From Cryphonectria parasitica EP155 (Eukaryota; Ascomycota; Sordariomycetes; Diaporthales; Cryphonectriaceae): a stretch of 64,000 nucleotides of DNA. Each line of letters begins with the position of its first letter. Position 1 is the first letter of the stretch. This document shows positions 1-16,122 of the stretch, in pieces. The translations under genes were made by a program, and so were the position numbers. The stretch spans positions 1,178,001-1,242,000 of the forward strand of contig NW_024468917.1 in assembly GCF_011745365.1 (NCBI RefSeq), in the 5' to 3' direction. The notes under the pieces are model-generated. The model was not told where the DNA came from. It worked only from the letters and a program-made list of their open reading frames with translations, and did no database searches.

Positions 1-2
1 TG

Positions 3-2054
3 TTTGCCCGGGAGGTCGAGGAGGTTAAGAAGTGGTGGAGCGACTCAAGATGGAGGCATACCAAGCGCCCCTTCACTGCTGAGCAGATCGTCTCCAAGAG
101 AGGCAACCTCAAGATCGAGTACCCAAGCAACACGCAGGCCAAGAAGCTGTGGGCTATCCTCGAGGGGAGGTTCAAGGTTTGTCGTCTTCTTTTCTTTCCC
201 TTTGCTGTCAGTCGAAGATGAGCAAAAAGGCAAGATGGCTGACCAGGGTTTTCTATTCCTGTCTTGCGAACAGAACCGAGATGCTAGTTACACCTACGGC
301 TGCTTGGAACCCACCATGCTCACCCAGATGGCCAAATACCTCGACACCGTCTACGTCTCTGGATGGCAGTCCTCCTCGACCGCCTCCGCCTCAGACGAGC
401 CCGGCCCGGATCTGGCTGACTACCCCTACGTGAGTTCACTCAGCAAATCCCCGTCCATATTCCCCCTTCCTGGAGAGCACCTCTTGTGTGTCGTGTCCCT
501 ACAGGAGGAGGAGATAGAGAACATGCATGGCTCACATATGATCCACCTTGCCGCGTAAAACAGACCACCGTCCCCAACAAGGTGGCCCACCTTTTCATGG
601 CACAGCTCTTCCACGACCGCAAGCAGCGCCAAGAGCGCCTGACGACGCCCAAGGCACAACGGGCCAACCTGGCCAACATCGACTACCTGCGGCCCATTAT
701 CGCGGATGCAGACACGGGCCATGGCGGCCTGACGGCCGTGATGAAGCTCACCAAGCTGTTCATTGAGAAGGGCGCCGCCGGCATCCACATCGAGGACCAG
801 GCTCCCGGCACCAAGAAGTGCGGACATATGGCGGGCAAGGTGCTGGTCCCCATCAGCGAGCACATCAACCGCCTGGTGGCGATCCGGGCGCAAGCCGATA
901 TCATGGGTGAGCCATATAGTTCCTGAGCTGTGCTCCATCAAACCTGCTTTTTTCGGACCGACAAGAGATTGACAAAACATCTTGCTTAGGCTCGAACCTC
1001 CTCGCTGTTGCCCGCACGGACGCCGAGGCTGCCACGCTCATCAGCACCACGATCGACCCCCGCGACCACGCCTTCATCCTCGGCACCACAAACCCAAACC
1101 TCCAGCCCCTCAACGACCTCATGATGGCCGCCGAGGCAGCAGGCAAGACAGGCGAGCAGCTGCAGGCGATCGAGGACCAGTGGCTGTCGCAGGCGGGTCT
1201 GAAGCGGTTCGACGAGGCCGTGGTGGAGGCTGTCCAGAAGGGCACGCATGTGGACAAGAAGGGGCTGGCGGCCGAGTACCTGAAGCAGTCCAAGGGCAAG
1301 TCGCTCACCGAGGCGCGGGCGCTCGCCAGAGGCCTGCTGGGCGTCGAGGTCTTTTTCGACTGGGACGCACCCAGGACCCGCGAGGGGTACTACCGTCTCA
1401 AGGGCGGCTGCGACTGTGCCATCAACCGGGCCATCGCGTATGCGCCCTATGCGGATGCCATCTGGATGGAGAGTAAGCTGCCAGACTACAAGCAGGCCGA
1501 GGAGTTTGCCAAGGGCGTGCATGCCGTCTGGCCTGAGCAAAAGTGAGTTCTCTCTTTTTTTTTTTTTTTTTTTTTTTTCCTTCCACTGCGTCTGTTGTCT
1601 TTGCACTTTCAGAATTCTTTTTTTGTCTCTCCTCTTATTTTTGGACATGGCAACCGGCGATACCTATTGCTGACCGGGATATCCCCCAATCATCAGGCTG
1701 GCGTACAACCTCTCGCCCTCGTTCAACTGGAAGACGGCGATGCCCCGCGCAGAGCAGGAGACGTACATCCGCCGTCTGGCGTCGCTGGGCTACTGCTGGC
1801 AGTTCATCACGCTGGCGGGCCTGCACACGACGGCGCTGATCAGCGACCAGTTCGCCAAGGCGTACGGGCAGGTCGGCATGCGCGCGTACGGCGAGCTGGT
1901 GCAGGAGCCCGAGATGGAGCACGGCGTCGACGTGGTCAAGCACCAGAAGTGGAGCGGTGCCACCTATGTCGACGAGCTGCAGAAGATGGTCACCGGCGGC
2001 ATCAGCAGTACGGCGGCCATGGGTAAAGGCGTGACTGAGGATCAGTTTCATTAG
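3..2054 (+). CDS. acu-3/icl1: Isocitrate lyase, 5' end cut off by the window edge
   Basis: Cleaves isocitrate to glyoxylate and succinate, the first committed step of the glyoxylate cycle used for growth on acetate or fatty acids; in filamentous fungi it acts in glyoxysomes. Visible exons are 3-176, 274-429, 564-906, 990-1542 and 1697-2054, giving 527 residues plus stop. The family is usually about 540-550 residues, so only a short N-terminus is missing. The catalytic signature KKCGH is at about 813-827, and the segments [17 protein letters not shown] and the C-terminal KWSGA all match the family. The protein ends DQFH, with no SKL-type peroxisomal signal. All introns use GT..AG and keep the frame; intron 4 (1543-1696) carries a long T tract near 1555-1578. 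The promoter lies outside the window. The gene stands 1.1 kb upstream of CCZ1 on the same strand. Family identity is very secure; exon edges were set by eye. Confidence 0.95.
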
Positions 2055-2160
2055 TGACATTAACTGTTACTGTCAGCGTGGTGATAGAATGTAAAGAAGA
2101 GATGCTGGAGCGTGTGCTTTTCCCTCTCTTCCCTCTCTTTTCCTTCTTCTCTCCTTCCTG

Positions 2161-2227
<67 letters not shown>

Positions 2228-3195
2228 ATGTATGTCTCTTCCTGTGTCATATATGTTAGCTGAGGCATCAAGCACTCTGGTATTGAGTCGTTGCTTAGCC
2301 TGGATTAGAAGAGAGGGCAAATACACACCAGTGATGTTTGTGACTCGTTGTTCATCCACTGTTGAGAACCAATTCTTGCTGGGATAGTCTCGTGTGGCTT
2401 GAGCGTGCGTGTTCAACATTCAATCTGAGTGTCAGCAAGTCAATTCAAAAGTGCTCTTGTGGGACGGGAACGGAGCGTGGTTTGTCGTTGGGGGCGGATG
2501 AAGAAAATGAGAGTGATGAATAGACGATTTGTCCATCATGATTTGCATGCTGTACCATAGTGTGTATGTGTATGGAAGAGCCCATAGAAATGATTGTCTC
2601 CGTCTTCGTTCCGACCCAACCTGTGGTACTACATCTAAAACAGCTCGGTACACTGATAATTACTGCCATAGCACCATTGATAGGGTGGCTAGCAAGAACT
2701 TTGGGATCCAATGAAAAAGCTAGGCCCCCCTAAGCCCCGCCACCACTCCATGGGACCCCCTTCTAAGAAACCACCCCCCCCCCCCCCAAAGACTCCCTGT
2801 GCGATAGAAAAAAGTACTACCATAGTACCAGACAGGTATAGGGCAGATCGGCGATTTGATCGCCTGTACCTAATCTGGGCATGACGTTATTGGCTGGGCC
2901 ACGAATAATGAACATTCACTCACAGATCCGATCGATTCTGCGATCGCATCGTGACCTTGGAGCTTTATTTACCAATATACCTGTGGTAAGGCCAACTCCG
3001 GGCCGGTAGCTGCAACTCTGGTTGGCAGGTGTTTCGAGGCTCTGCCTGGCGTCGTCGTCGTCTTCTGAAGCTCTTTTTCCCCACCCTAGGCTGCAGTTCT
3101 CTTTTTCCTTATTCTGTCTTTCCCTTTCCTCTCCTGCGGACTAGCCCCCGCGCTCGACTTGTGGTTATCCAGCTTCCCCTGCCTCTCATTATGGT
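2055..3195. other. Intergenic region between isocitrate lyase and CCZ1
   Basis: No supported gene. It holds the isocitrate lyase 3' untranslated region with a compound TC/TG microsatellite, a C homopolymer near 2771-2787, and a TACCATAGTACC-type inverted repeat at 2814-2828 (see findings). The last 150 bases before CCZ1 are rich in T and C, as is usual for a fungal promoter or leader. Confidence 0.6.
2163..2226. repeat. Compound microsatellite (TC)25(TG)7
   Basis: Read directly: 25 TC units run from 2163 to 2212 and pass straight into seven TG units, ending at 2226. It lies about 110 bases after the isocitrate lyase stop codon, so it is probably transcribed as 3' untranslated sequence. Confidence 0.97.
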
Positions 3196-5730
3196 ATGGC
3201 GACGACCTCATCCTCAGTCGCGGCGTCTGCAGACGCCATAGTTCCTGCCCATGTTGGCTTTCTCGCCATCTTCAACCCCAGCCTGGGCAACACGGACGAG
3301 ACCCTCGACGACCAGATCGTATACTACTCGTCCGTCGACGTTGCCACCCAGAAGCGCCGCCGCCATACCAGCAAGCGAGGGCCAGCTGGGAGACCCACCG
3401 AGAATGTGTCCCAGGCAGAGCGGAACGAGAGGCTGAGGCAGATCGGCCTGGCCCAGGGCATCGTCAACTTTGGCAAGAGCTTCTCGGGCGACCAGGCCGT
3501 TGACACCATCGAGACCGAGAAGACGAGGGTGGTGCTCCACGAGCTGGAGCCTGGCTGGTGGATCCTGGCTGTACGTGTGCGCCCGGCGCCTGTCGTTGCT
3601 CTCTGGTGGCTGTACTGACCTCAAAACGGCGGCCTACAGTGTATCGACCTGACGCGCCTGCCCGTCTCTTCGACTGCAAAGAAGCAGCAGCCAGGCGATG
3701 CCGAAGTAACCACGGAGGCCAACTTCGAGTACTCGTCCCGGGAGGTCAAACCGGCTGCTCTCCTCCTGCAAGACCTGCTGCGGGCACACTCCACCTTCCT
3801 GATGCACCACGACTCCTCGTTGAGCGCATTGTTCGTCAGGATTAAACAGGCAAAGTTCACCAGCACCCTAAGCCGATACTGGGACCTGTATTTGTCCACA
3901 TGGAACGTCCTCCTACATGGGAACCCTGTCCGGGATGTCTTTGGGGGTGTCAAGATCGCGGCGAGCGGTGAGCTCGGGATAGGCGTTGGGGAGGAGGACC
4001 GAGGGAGCGGCGAGCGCGAGGTACTTGAAAGCCTGAAGGGACGCATAGACGGTCTGGTCGACCTTGTCGTGTCGAAATTCGGCGATGGCGACCCGGATGA
4101 CATGGAAAAGTCTGGAGAGGACAAAAAACAACAAGCAAAGGCAGACCCGCAAGCGCAATGGCTGGGCACTGGCAGGGAGCCCGGTGCGGAGGACGGCGCC
4201 ATCTTTCTGGGCGTGGGGATCCTATCCAGGAAATCCGTACGGGACATCACGTACTGGATGGAAGACATGTACAGGTGGGGGGAGAATGCCTATGGCGTCT
4301 CGGAAAGCCCCAAGGCCATACGCCGCCGCCCGGCCAAGACATCCAGGGCGGCGGAAACAACGAGGAAGAAGAACGCTCCAACTTCAATACAGGTCCCACC
4401 CAGCCTCTTCGATCCCAATCGGGGCTCCAGACCTGTCAGCAACACACCTTCTCCCCCCGACCGGAGTGCACCTTCTGCCGCAGACTCTGAGAGCTCAGAA
4501 GCCGTGGCTGACGAGGTGGCACCTGGGCTTGAGAAGTATATAGACTATCTCAAGCTAGGGTATGGCAAGTACTGGAGCCTCGGCCGTGAGGCAACATCTA
4601 AGGATCCCGAGCCAGCCGAGGTCGACGATACCGAACCTAACCGGCCGAAGCTCGAGAGAACTTCGTCCAAGGGCGATGACATAACGGGTCATTTCCTCAT
4701 CGGGCTTACGGGAGAAGTCGAAGACAGCTGGGTTGAGGACCCCGAAGAGAGGTCCTACGCGGTCGAACAGGAAGAGCACAACGCGCGCACCATGGTCAGG
4801 ACCCTGACCGTCGAGCTAGAGACCCCGACGGCCGACAAGCCTGAGGCCATGTTCACACGGGTGCTGGGGAGCCACGACACGGACCTGTCCGCCAGAAGGC
4901 GTCTGAGCCGCCGCGGGTCCTTTGACAGCCAGGACCGGAACAAGACACAGAGGCTACGCGTGGTGGTCTACGTGGTCAAGCCGTTCATGTTCACCTTGCT
5001 GTTTGAGCTGCGGACCGAGTCTCTATCCTTGGAAGGCCTCTACCGTTCCCTCCACCACCAGCTGGCGCCGCTGCGCAAATCGCTAGCCAGCTCGACGGCC
5101 TATCGACCTGACAGGCCTGATGTGGGCAGGTCGGCGGCGGCAATCTATGATTTGGTCTGGGACCCCAAGGCTGTCACTGTGCACTCGACCATACCGAGCA
5201 TTCCCGACCCGGCAGAGCCGTACAACGAGCAGTCATCCTGGTCACGAGTGGATGCCATTAACACGCACATGCAGATTCTCAACCTGTGGAAAACGACCCG
5301 GGCCAGTGCCACCGAGCTGGAGCGCACATGTAAGACAAGCCGCGGGTGGTGGATTGTTTGGAGTCGCATCCTGGAGCGGAAAGACGAAACATCGTCGTCC
5401 TCCTCCTCCTCCTCTACAGAAGTCGGGCGACCATCCTCGGCCCGTAGGGGCGGTGCGGAAGACCAGAGCCATCTCAGAGCAGAGAGTAATGACTCAATAC
5501 CTTCTACGGTGTCCAGGATGTCGACGACACCACAAGGCGCAGGAGATGAAGTCAGCAAGGAGATCTTCCTACTGCGCAAGGCCAGCGACCACAGCGGCCA
5601 CAGCAGGAGCATTAGCCTGGCTGGGGCTGCGAGCGGGACAGGGTGGGCAGATGGGGCGAGTAGGCTGGCGCAGGGCATTGGCGTCGATACGAGAAAGTAT
5701 ATCGAGGGTCTACTTAGTCTCAACCGGTGA
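3196..5730 (+). CDS. CCZ1: Vacuolar fusion protein CCZ1
   Basis: CCZ1 pairs with MON1 to form the guanine-nucleotide exchange factor that loads Ypt7/Rab7 with GTP on late endosomes, autophagosomes and vacuoles. Two exons, 3196-3570 and 3640-5730, are joined across a 69-base GTACGT..CAG intron and encode 821 residues. The N-terminal longin-type region from about residue 20 has the family's typical opening (GFLAIFNPSLG, then DDQIVYYSS), and the motif HELEPGWWILACIDL spans the splice junction. The middle is long and probably disordered (residues about 290-430). A polyserine run sits near residue 710, and the C-terminus is again conserved-looking (TRKYIEGLLSLNR). The start at 3196 is the first ATG in frame with the longin segment. 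At 821 residues it is longer than yeast Ccz1 but normal for filamentous fungi. The identification rests on the N-terminal pattern. Confidence 0.85.
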
Positions 5731-8494
5731 AGCAAAGGAAACGACACGACGGGCAGCAAAGATCTCTGCGTGTCCAAATCGGAACGGAGGTGTTCAGATG
5801 GGGCCAAAAAAAAATTCAAGGTCGCTCAAGAGCGATTGTTTTTTGATGGCTCTGTTTCCCCTCCTTCTGTCTACTTTTTCTTCTCTTTTTTCTTTCTTCT
5901 TCTTGATTCCCGAGGTGGAAGAGTGGACTGTACATGCAATGGGACAACAAGAGGTACATTCACAGGCATGAGGCGATGTTTCTGCCTTGGTTATGGTGCA
6001 CATAGGGGGCAACGGTGACCTAACAACGAACGGCTACACTCGGCATCAGCCAAGAAGACGTCTCTCTCTCGTCGTAGCAACCAACGTTAGTTTAGAGAGA
6101 GATTCGTCAGGCAACACAACAAGCACGTTAGAAATCGAGACCAGAAAAGAATGAAAAGGCCCTAGACTTGACTGACGACTCGACCGAGAAGAATGTTGTC
6201 ATTCTAGGTAACAGCTTATACCGCGCGTCGCCCGGACACAACGGCGGACCAAGAACTTGGTTGGCATCGGGACCTTCAAACCCCGACCCCATCAAAGAGT
6301 GTAGTGGCGGGATCCAACGATCCGACTTATTGGGGTGACGTCCCTTTTCAGGTCTTACCGCAGATTCATTTCCAGATCGGGGAAGGGGGGGGGGGGACGC
6401 CTGGTCCTGAGCCTCCGCCCCTGCTTTGCGTGCTTCCCTCTCACACACTTCAGGGTTTTTGTCTGGGTACAGTGATTCATTGTGTTGTGGCTCAGGAGGA
6501 GATCGGAACGGGCCGAGTTACTGTGTTTTGACTGGGACAGGTCGGGGATGTCGGTGGACGGAGTGGACTTGGAGCCCGGATGGCGTGCGTCGTAACACTG
6601 CATGACATACTTGGGGGAGGGAATTTTGCTGGTAGGGGGCCCCTAAACTGTGTATGGTTCACGGTGTAGATCATGCCAGCTTTATTAGGGGAACGGTGTG
6701 AATATGAGACCGAGACAAAGAGGCTGGTTGTGTTGGTGGCGATGGTGTGCGATGTGTACATAGTAAAAGATCAAGATCTTGGGTCTGTTTTGATTGGCTG
6801 ATTGGTGCCTATTTCTTCTTTACCAGAGAGGAGGAGGAGGAGGGAGAAGCCCCCTCTTTACCCCGCCAGCCCACGCGTCTGTGCATTCTTATTTTGGGAT
6901 AGTTGTCGTCACATACGTACTGCTACAGTAGTAGTTACAACACATACAGATCACACATGCATGCAGATGATACAGTAGAGATTCATTTGAGTTGATCCCG
7001 TGATTGCGGGGGAGGAGGAGGAAGAGATGGTGGCAGCCGTGGCAGCAATTTGCAAGTCATCATTTTTGATACGTGGTAAGCTTATTGGCTAGAGAGGGCT
7101 GCTATAGGGGACACGGGGTTAATTGGGTCTGGGTTCGAAACCTGTCAAATGCAGGGTGTGTTTCTTGGTTGGTGGCGTAATTGACGGGAGCAGGAAACGA
7201 TCGATCTGAGGGGCAGTAAGTACTCAGCCTCGGATGATGCAATTCTATAGTATGCTTGCGAGGCGGCGGAGGGTGCGGTGAGACGGCCGTGATCAGAGTC
7301 CGAAATCTGAGAAAGGAACGAAGAAGGAAAAGATTGGACTATTACGTGTATCTGTCTCCTGGCTTTGGTACACAAGGATTTTGTCGTTGCTGGCTGGAGA
7401 AATATTAGATATATCTTAAAAGGGGTGGTATCTGTCATGTCTATCATGTTTTCCTCGATGGTGAAAATAATTGTCCATTGGCCCTTTCAAACCACCATAA
7501 ATCAACCCATCACATTGCTTACTTGGCCACCTTTTTGTTGACTATACTCACCTTTCTCTCTTCCACTACCGAGGCCTTCAAGCTTTTAAATTCATTTTCT
7601 ACAAAGGACCAAGTTGGCTGTCAAGGTTGTGTAGGTTAGGAGTTTGCCGTTAGGCTGTTGAACCAGCGGAACCTCCCGCCCAAGAAGAGCAACCACAGAC
7701 GTCAGTAGTTGGTCAACCAGGGGGCTCTCTTCTAAAAGACGACCCGCAACCGGATTCAGTCGCCCTCTGTCCAGCCCGCTTGTGACAGCAGCGTGTATCT
7801 GTTCTGTGTTACCTACCTTGTTCAACCTCAACACAGTCAAATTCTGTTTACTTTTAATTTCTTTGCTTGATGAGAGGTGTCATACATCGTCGATAAGTTG
7901 AAAACGTAGCACAAAATACCGCCTCAGGTGCGTGGATATATCGATTTCCCTGTCCCCTTCTCAGTTCCCCCCAGCAGCGCCAGCCAAGCCGCGGACACAT
8001 ACATGATTCGTTGGTTCATACAGCCTAACCTCCACGCCGTCCACCCCCTCCTCTTCCGCCTATCGCCAACAATCAGCACCCATCGACCAGACCAACCTGT
8101 TACCATTCTCTTCCTCTCAGGCCATGGAGTGACGACACAGTCGCTGACACATACAATAGGCGATCAAATAGGTCTCAAACCCCCAGATCGCCGGAACACA
8201 CACACGCACATACTCTATTCGGTGGAGCATCTCCTCCATCTCACCTGAAGGATCATTCATCCCTGCCAGCGATCCCACCTTCTTCGACCTCCTCCTCTCA
8301 GCAAAGCTACACCCAAGCAAGCATTGCCATCGACGACACGCACAAAGCACCATCACAACTTGCTGTGACGACCACCAGCTCTGCTTGTTACTGGGAACTC
8401 AACCCCCCATCGACCAGCGGTCACCTGTGACCAGCCAACCCCTCCTCTCCAACACACACACACACACACACACACACACATCTTCACATACATC
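5731..8494. other. 2.8-kb intergenic region upstream of SNF1
   Basis: No convincing gene on either strand; open frames are short and without family features. It contains the CCZ1 3' region (CT-rich near 5860-5910), a G homopolymer near 6386-6395, GA- and GT-rich patches, and from about 7900 a C-rich SNF1 leader ending in an AC microsatellite. A lone GGTTCGAAACC at 7130-7140 resembles a tRNA B box but has no tRNA around it. Confidence 0.55.
8452..8480. repeat. AC microsatellite in the SNF1 leader
   Basis: About 14.5 AC units end 14 bases before the SNF1 start codon at 8495. It lies in the presumed 5' untranslated leader. Confidence 0.95.
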
Positions 8495-10992
<2,498 letters not shown>

Positions 10993-11394
10993 GACCACCC
11001 TACCACCCTTTAGAAGCCGCAGAAAGAAGGCAGAGCAGCAAGCTGGGGCTGTGTGATACACAACTGGCTAAAAAGTCATGGGGTGATGATGATCATGGTG
11101 GTGGTGGTGGTGGTGGTGATGGTGACGGTGGTTGTTACTGGTTGTGACTCATTTATTCATATATATCCTACTGTCCTAATTTGTTTGGGGTTTCACCAGC
11201 GCTAACAAAGCTGGTCGATTGATTGGAAAGCGCCGGCGTTGGAGGAAAAGGGGGGGGGGGTTGGCGGCTGAGCTGCATGTGATCGGCACACGGGAAAGAT
11301 GGTGTGGTGGTGGGCAAGGCTACGCCGTCGCGGCGGGCTTGACGGGATCACTGGGACGCGCTCCCGTGTCAGCCGCGGACGCGGGATATGAACG

Positions 11395-11440
11395 CGGAGG
11401 CGCGCGCACCCGGCCAACAGAGCACGATGGCGCGCCTCCG
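11395..11440. repeat. Perfect 11-bp GC-rich inverted repeat
   Basis: The left arm 11395-11405 (CGGAGGCGCGC) and right arm 11430-11440 (GCGCGCCTCCG) are exact reverse complements around a 24-base spacer. They lie in a locally CpG-rich patch (about 11320-11470) between SNF1 and the F-box gene. Function unknown. Confidence 0.85.
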
Positions 11441-12423
11441 TGCTCCGGCGCGGTCACGGCCGAGGAAGCGTTATTGTCTTACCCACCAAATAAGCCCACA
11501 AAAAACCTGTGCCACATAAGACACACACACACACACCCAGCACACTACTGCAGGCAGGGATGCTTACATATTAATACCATAGTGGTCTGATCTATACCGA
11601 AAAAGTGTTACACCGGCTAATGTACGTACACGGAGGGGACTGACACTGGTAGTAAAATGTGGTGGTTGGGTTATCGCCACAGCAGGAGGGTATGGGAAAT
11701 CCCATGGGGGAGCATAAGCGAGGGGGCGAGATGGCATAGCTGCTCAACGGCACTTCCGAGCAATCTACTGGCATTTTTCTGGCATTTTTTTTGAAGGAAG
11801 CTTTATGTGATGAATTGGTTCTTGGAACAAGAACGAGTAGCCAGACCAGCCCAACTTTTACCACACGGGCATTGGAAACAATTGATTATACAACAGAATA
11901 TTTCCCTTCCCCTCTGTGGACTGAGGATGGTCTGTGGTTTATGCCATGACTAAAACCCAGACCTCAAAAAAAAATTTAAAAATAAAAAATAAAAAAAATT
12001 TACTTACTTACTTGACTACTCTGCTCCTGGGTTTACCATCATGGTACTCCTACTGTATGTACTTACCCAGGCCATGACAAGGAATTCCCGAAGGTTCGAA
12101 AAGAGGAAAAGAAGCGTCCTCACAAAAACCGTCCGGTTCATGATCCACATCTCATTTCAATCCTGCAGACCACTGACTGGGAACCTCGCCAAAACGAGAC
12201 GTCCCGGGCCCTGACCGCCTTATGGCCCTTGAACCCCCCCTTTTTGCCTTGTCACCCCTCTCCCCCATTCTTCTTCGTTGTTTTTTTCCTTGTTGTTGCA
12301 TCCGCGATAACTGCTCCGTTTCCTCGCATTGTGGTTTTCAGTCTGTAAGGAGTAAAACTGTCATGGATTTGGGGGAAAGGGGGGGGGGGGCTGGATCGGT
12401 CTATCTTTTCTGTCCGTGCGTTG

Positions 12424-12556
12424 TTTCTTTTCTTTCTTTCTTTCTTTCTTTCTTCCTAATCGCGAAAGAGAGAGGGGGGGAGGGTCCTCCTTTTCGGACT
12501 TTTCCTTCTTGCGGGGTTTTTTTTTTTTTTTTTTTTTTTGAGAGAGAGAGAGAGAG
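12424..12556. repeat. Cluster of simple repeats: TTTC, T23 and GA
   Basis: TTTC tetranucleotide units occupy about 12424-12454, a T homopolymer of 23 runs 12517-12539, and GA dinucleotides follow immediately to 12556. Nothing suggests coding use. Confidence 0.9.
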
Positions 12557-15500
12557 TTGATCGTCCGTCTTATGGGGCCCGCCCACTCCTTTTTCCCCAT
12601 CCATCACTGTGCTCTTTTTCTTCTCTTTGATGTACTATGTAGCTCGATCGAGGTGCCATTGCTGCTGGGCCCCTCTTCTTCATGTGTGTCCTTCTTTAGT
12701 TTCTGGAAATTCCCTGATGAGTGAGATTCAGCGAGCTAATCGTCCAAGCGAGTGAGGGGAAGTGGGCAGCGGGCAGCAATGCCACCACCCACAGATGAGC
12801 CTCCCCTACCCGAGAGATCCCTCCTCTTCTCTACAAGTTGGCAGGAAGAGAGAGAGAGAGAGAGGGTTAGAGCACCAGCAGAATAAAAGTTCCCGGAGAG
12901 TAACAAAGATAGAGAAAGGAGACAGCAGACAGCGACAGAAGCCAAATCGATTGATAGGAGGTTCCACCGCGGGGTACAAGATCAAACAAAAACATACGTA
13001 GGCCGGGCGATGGTTAATCCTGGGGTCCGAACGGCGGGGGGAGGGGCAATCTGTTTACTCCTCCTTTGAGTTGTTTACACTCTCCTCCTTCTCTCTCTCT
13101 CTTCCCCCCCCCCCCATCTCTCGATAAGAATTGGGCGCGATTCCCGCGGTAGAGGAGAAGGGGAGGGGGGCTGGGCCTGTCTTGTTCTTGTTGTTGACAA
13201 GTGTCAGTAGTAGTGGTGGTGACATGTGACGAGTTGATGGCACCCCGAGATCTTGACTGGAGACGCATGATGCGATGCGATGACGATGATGGCGATGGCG
13301 TTCCCCTAGTATGAAAGGAGAAACTCTTAGCGTGTTTACACCAAACCTGTGATGGTACCCTTTTTTTTTCCTTTTGTCTTTCTTTTGCAGGACGTCGAAC
13401 GTGCGTGACAGTCCTGTACGATCGATGCGGTGGGGGGGAGGAGACGAGAGGGGAGGTAGAGGAGGAGGCAGGTGGGGATGCACCTCTTTGACTCCTCATG
13501 AGATGCTACTAAACAAAGCCGGCTCTGAGCGCAAGAGCCTTGATTGGGACTTCATGAGAATGCGAGAATATGCGCGATCAACGAGATACCGTCATGCCAT
13601 GTAATTGCCGGTGCGTCGTCGTGTCCCCACCAGGGGCGGTGGTGAGGTATCATGATCTGCTATGTGCCAAGCAAGATGTAACCATTGATGATATCTACTA
13701 TACTAGAATGCTCCGGCGGGAGGAGGGGGGGGGGGGGGGCGATGTTCGACACCAGGTCAAGTATCCTTTTCTTCTTCTTTCCTCTCCCTGCTATGAGCCA
13801 TTGACTGATGCGCGAGGCACCATGGTAGTTGTGCTACTGCAATTGGAATGTCTACAAATTCGATTTGCGGATACAGACACACAAAGCCTGACACAGGCCG
13901 CCCACACATCGGTCACTGTTTCACAACATAAGCACTGTAGCATTAAGGCTGAAGAGTCTTCAAGAAAATCTCAAGAGCAAGGGCTCACTTGCCTGCCCTT
14001 ATCACACAGCATAACGAACATACATGATGCATGCTGTCAGCAGCAACCACCCCGTCTTACTTTGGAGGTAAAGTATTGGACCAAAAGAAGAAAGAGGGAA
14101 AGACCAGGACAGGGACAGGATAATGGACGGCAGTAGAGAGAGGGGGGCAAGAAGGAGGGGGCTGAACGGTACAGCCACAAGCAGTTCCTGCAAATGCGGC
14201 ACCCCAAGGTTGAAGCTTAGAATTTACCCTGCATTGGGCTGGGTGGTGATCGTCAGCGCCCGACTAAAGAAGCTTGAAAGAGGCTTGTTGGTCCAACCCC
14301 CCCCCCCCCCCACCAACCAAAAATCCACACACACCAGCCCATCTGGTCCTTAGTCAGTTGGGAGAGGGGTAGTAGGGAAGGGAGGGGGACGAGTTCTTCT
14401 TGCGTGGTATCATCAGGTATTCGTAATCTACCCACAGATGTATGAGAAGTGGCCGAGGGACAAGACAGGATTCTTTCGACCTCGGACGCAAAAGAAAAAG
14501 ACTGGGGGAGGGAGGGGGTGAGATTCCCTTTTGTTCTCTCCAATTCTCGATTTTCCCATGGGGCCCGCGCCTGGCGGTGTACATGATAGGGCCCGGACCG
14601 ACAGGGCGGAAAGGTTTTGAAACGAAACAAAGACAAAGAGATCGACCTGATGGATCCCCCGTCGCCAGATCGATGAGGAGGGGGAGAGGGTGTGGGAGGA
14701 AACAGTCCTCCCACCCATGCCCACGAGTCGTCGCCTGGCCAATGGGAAAGAGCCCTGAGGTGCCATCAGAGCCCAAGAGAAACAAACTCAGGTGATTAGA
14801 AGGGTGGTATCAGAGTACCACGGCAGACACGAGATTCGGTCGGACAAGGGGGGGATTGGATCGTGGGATGCGGATGCGGTGTCACACACCTAAATGGGTC
14901 TCTGCAACATGCTTGTAGGGAAGGGCCACGGCATGAACATGGACAGACAAGGAGGAGAAAAGAAGATAAGGAAAGAGAAGGAGGAAGAGGAGGCACGCCG
15001 AATCCGCTCTGAATCTGGGTCCTGTTTGTTGTCGTATATTCGAGGTCGCCCATGTGGGATGAGGCCAAGCTCTAGCAAGGGCAGAGATAGAAAGAGGACA
15101 AGCTCAGTACAAAAAAAAAAAAAGAGTACTTTGGTACTTGGCGACTAGGTACTAGTAAGTCATGGGCGATCCATTAGGCAGGCCTGCGCTTCTGCTTGAT
15201 GGTGGGGTGGCTGTTGTTGTTGTTGTTGGATGGTGGCTAATGATAGTCGGTCGTACAGACGCGTGGGGCCCTCGGTAGACACGCAGAGAGACGTGGCACC
15301 ATTCTCGCTTTGGTGGCCTTCGTCTTGGTCGTTTGTGTCGAAAGCTCTCGCTGGTTTGATACCTGAAAGAAGAACCCGAGAAACCTCTCTTCCTTCCTTC
15401 CCAGAGAAAAGGAACACGACATTCAACAAAAATGACGTGGCGTTCTTTCCCTGCTGCCCAGCTCTTGTTTGGGGATTTTTCAAGCTCGTCATGGGGAAGG

Positions 15501-15740
15501 AGCTGTGGACAGGTCAGAACGTAGGGCCAAGTGAATAATAGGGCGAGACAGTTTGCAAGCCCATCACCTTTCGACCAACACTTTTGGCGCCTTGCCACCT
15601 CATACACACCACCCACCTGCAACTCAGGCATCCTCACAGCCCAAGGTTCGCCTTTGTCATGGAACTGTCTACCTTTCTGGCGACTTATTTTTATTTTAGT
15701 TTATTATTACTACTACTATTATTATTATTAGGGGCAACAA

Positions 15741-15764
15741 CACACACACACACACACACACACA
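15741..15764. repeat. (CA)12 microsatellite
   Basis: Twelve CA units follow a TAT/TTA-rich stretch (about 15690-15731). It is intergenic. Confidence 0.93.
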
Positions 15765-16122
15765 CGCAGCTGAGGATCAGTGAGAGGATCAGTGACAGAT
15801 CATCAACTGCTAGTACATTCGCCTTAAGGGGGCCAGCGCCTCAATTCCAGCCACCTGCCCCCTAAAGGAGAAGGGGCTGGGGGGCCCAGCTGAGCCCTGG
15901 AACCGACCGGTCAGGAGACAAAAGACAGGTGTTGACTCTCCTCCTAGTCAGGTTGTTTAGGCCTGCGGAGCCTGCTCGTAGCAGTGGTCGCAGATCACAA
16001 CCACAACAACGGATGGCCGCGGGAGAGCACCTCTTGTTGGGCTTTATACTTTCTTGTACGAACAGACACACGGTACACAGGCTCACACACACCCTCTCCT
16101 TCCCGCCTGCATTGCGCTTCGG

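Noticed and set aside
7130..7140. GGTTCGAAACC resembling a tRNA B box
   Set aside because: No fitting A box, the T stem pairs poorly and no acceptor stem can be drawn.
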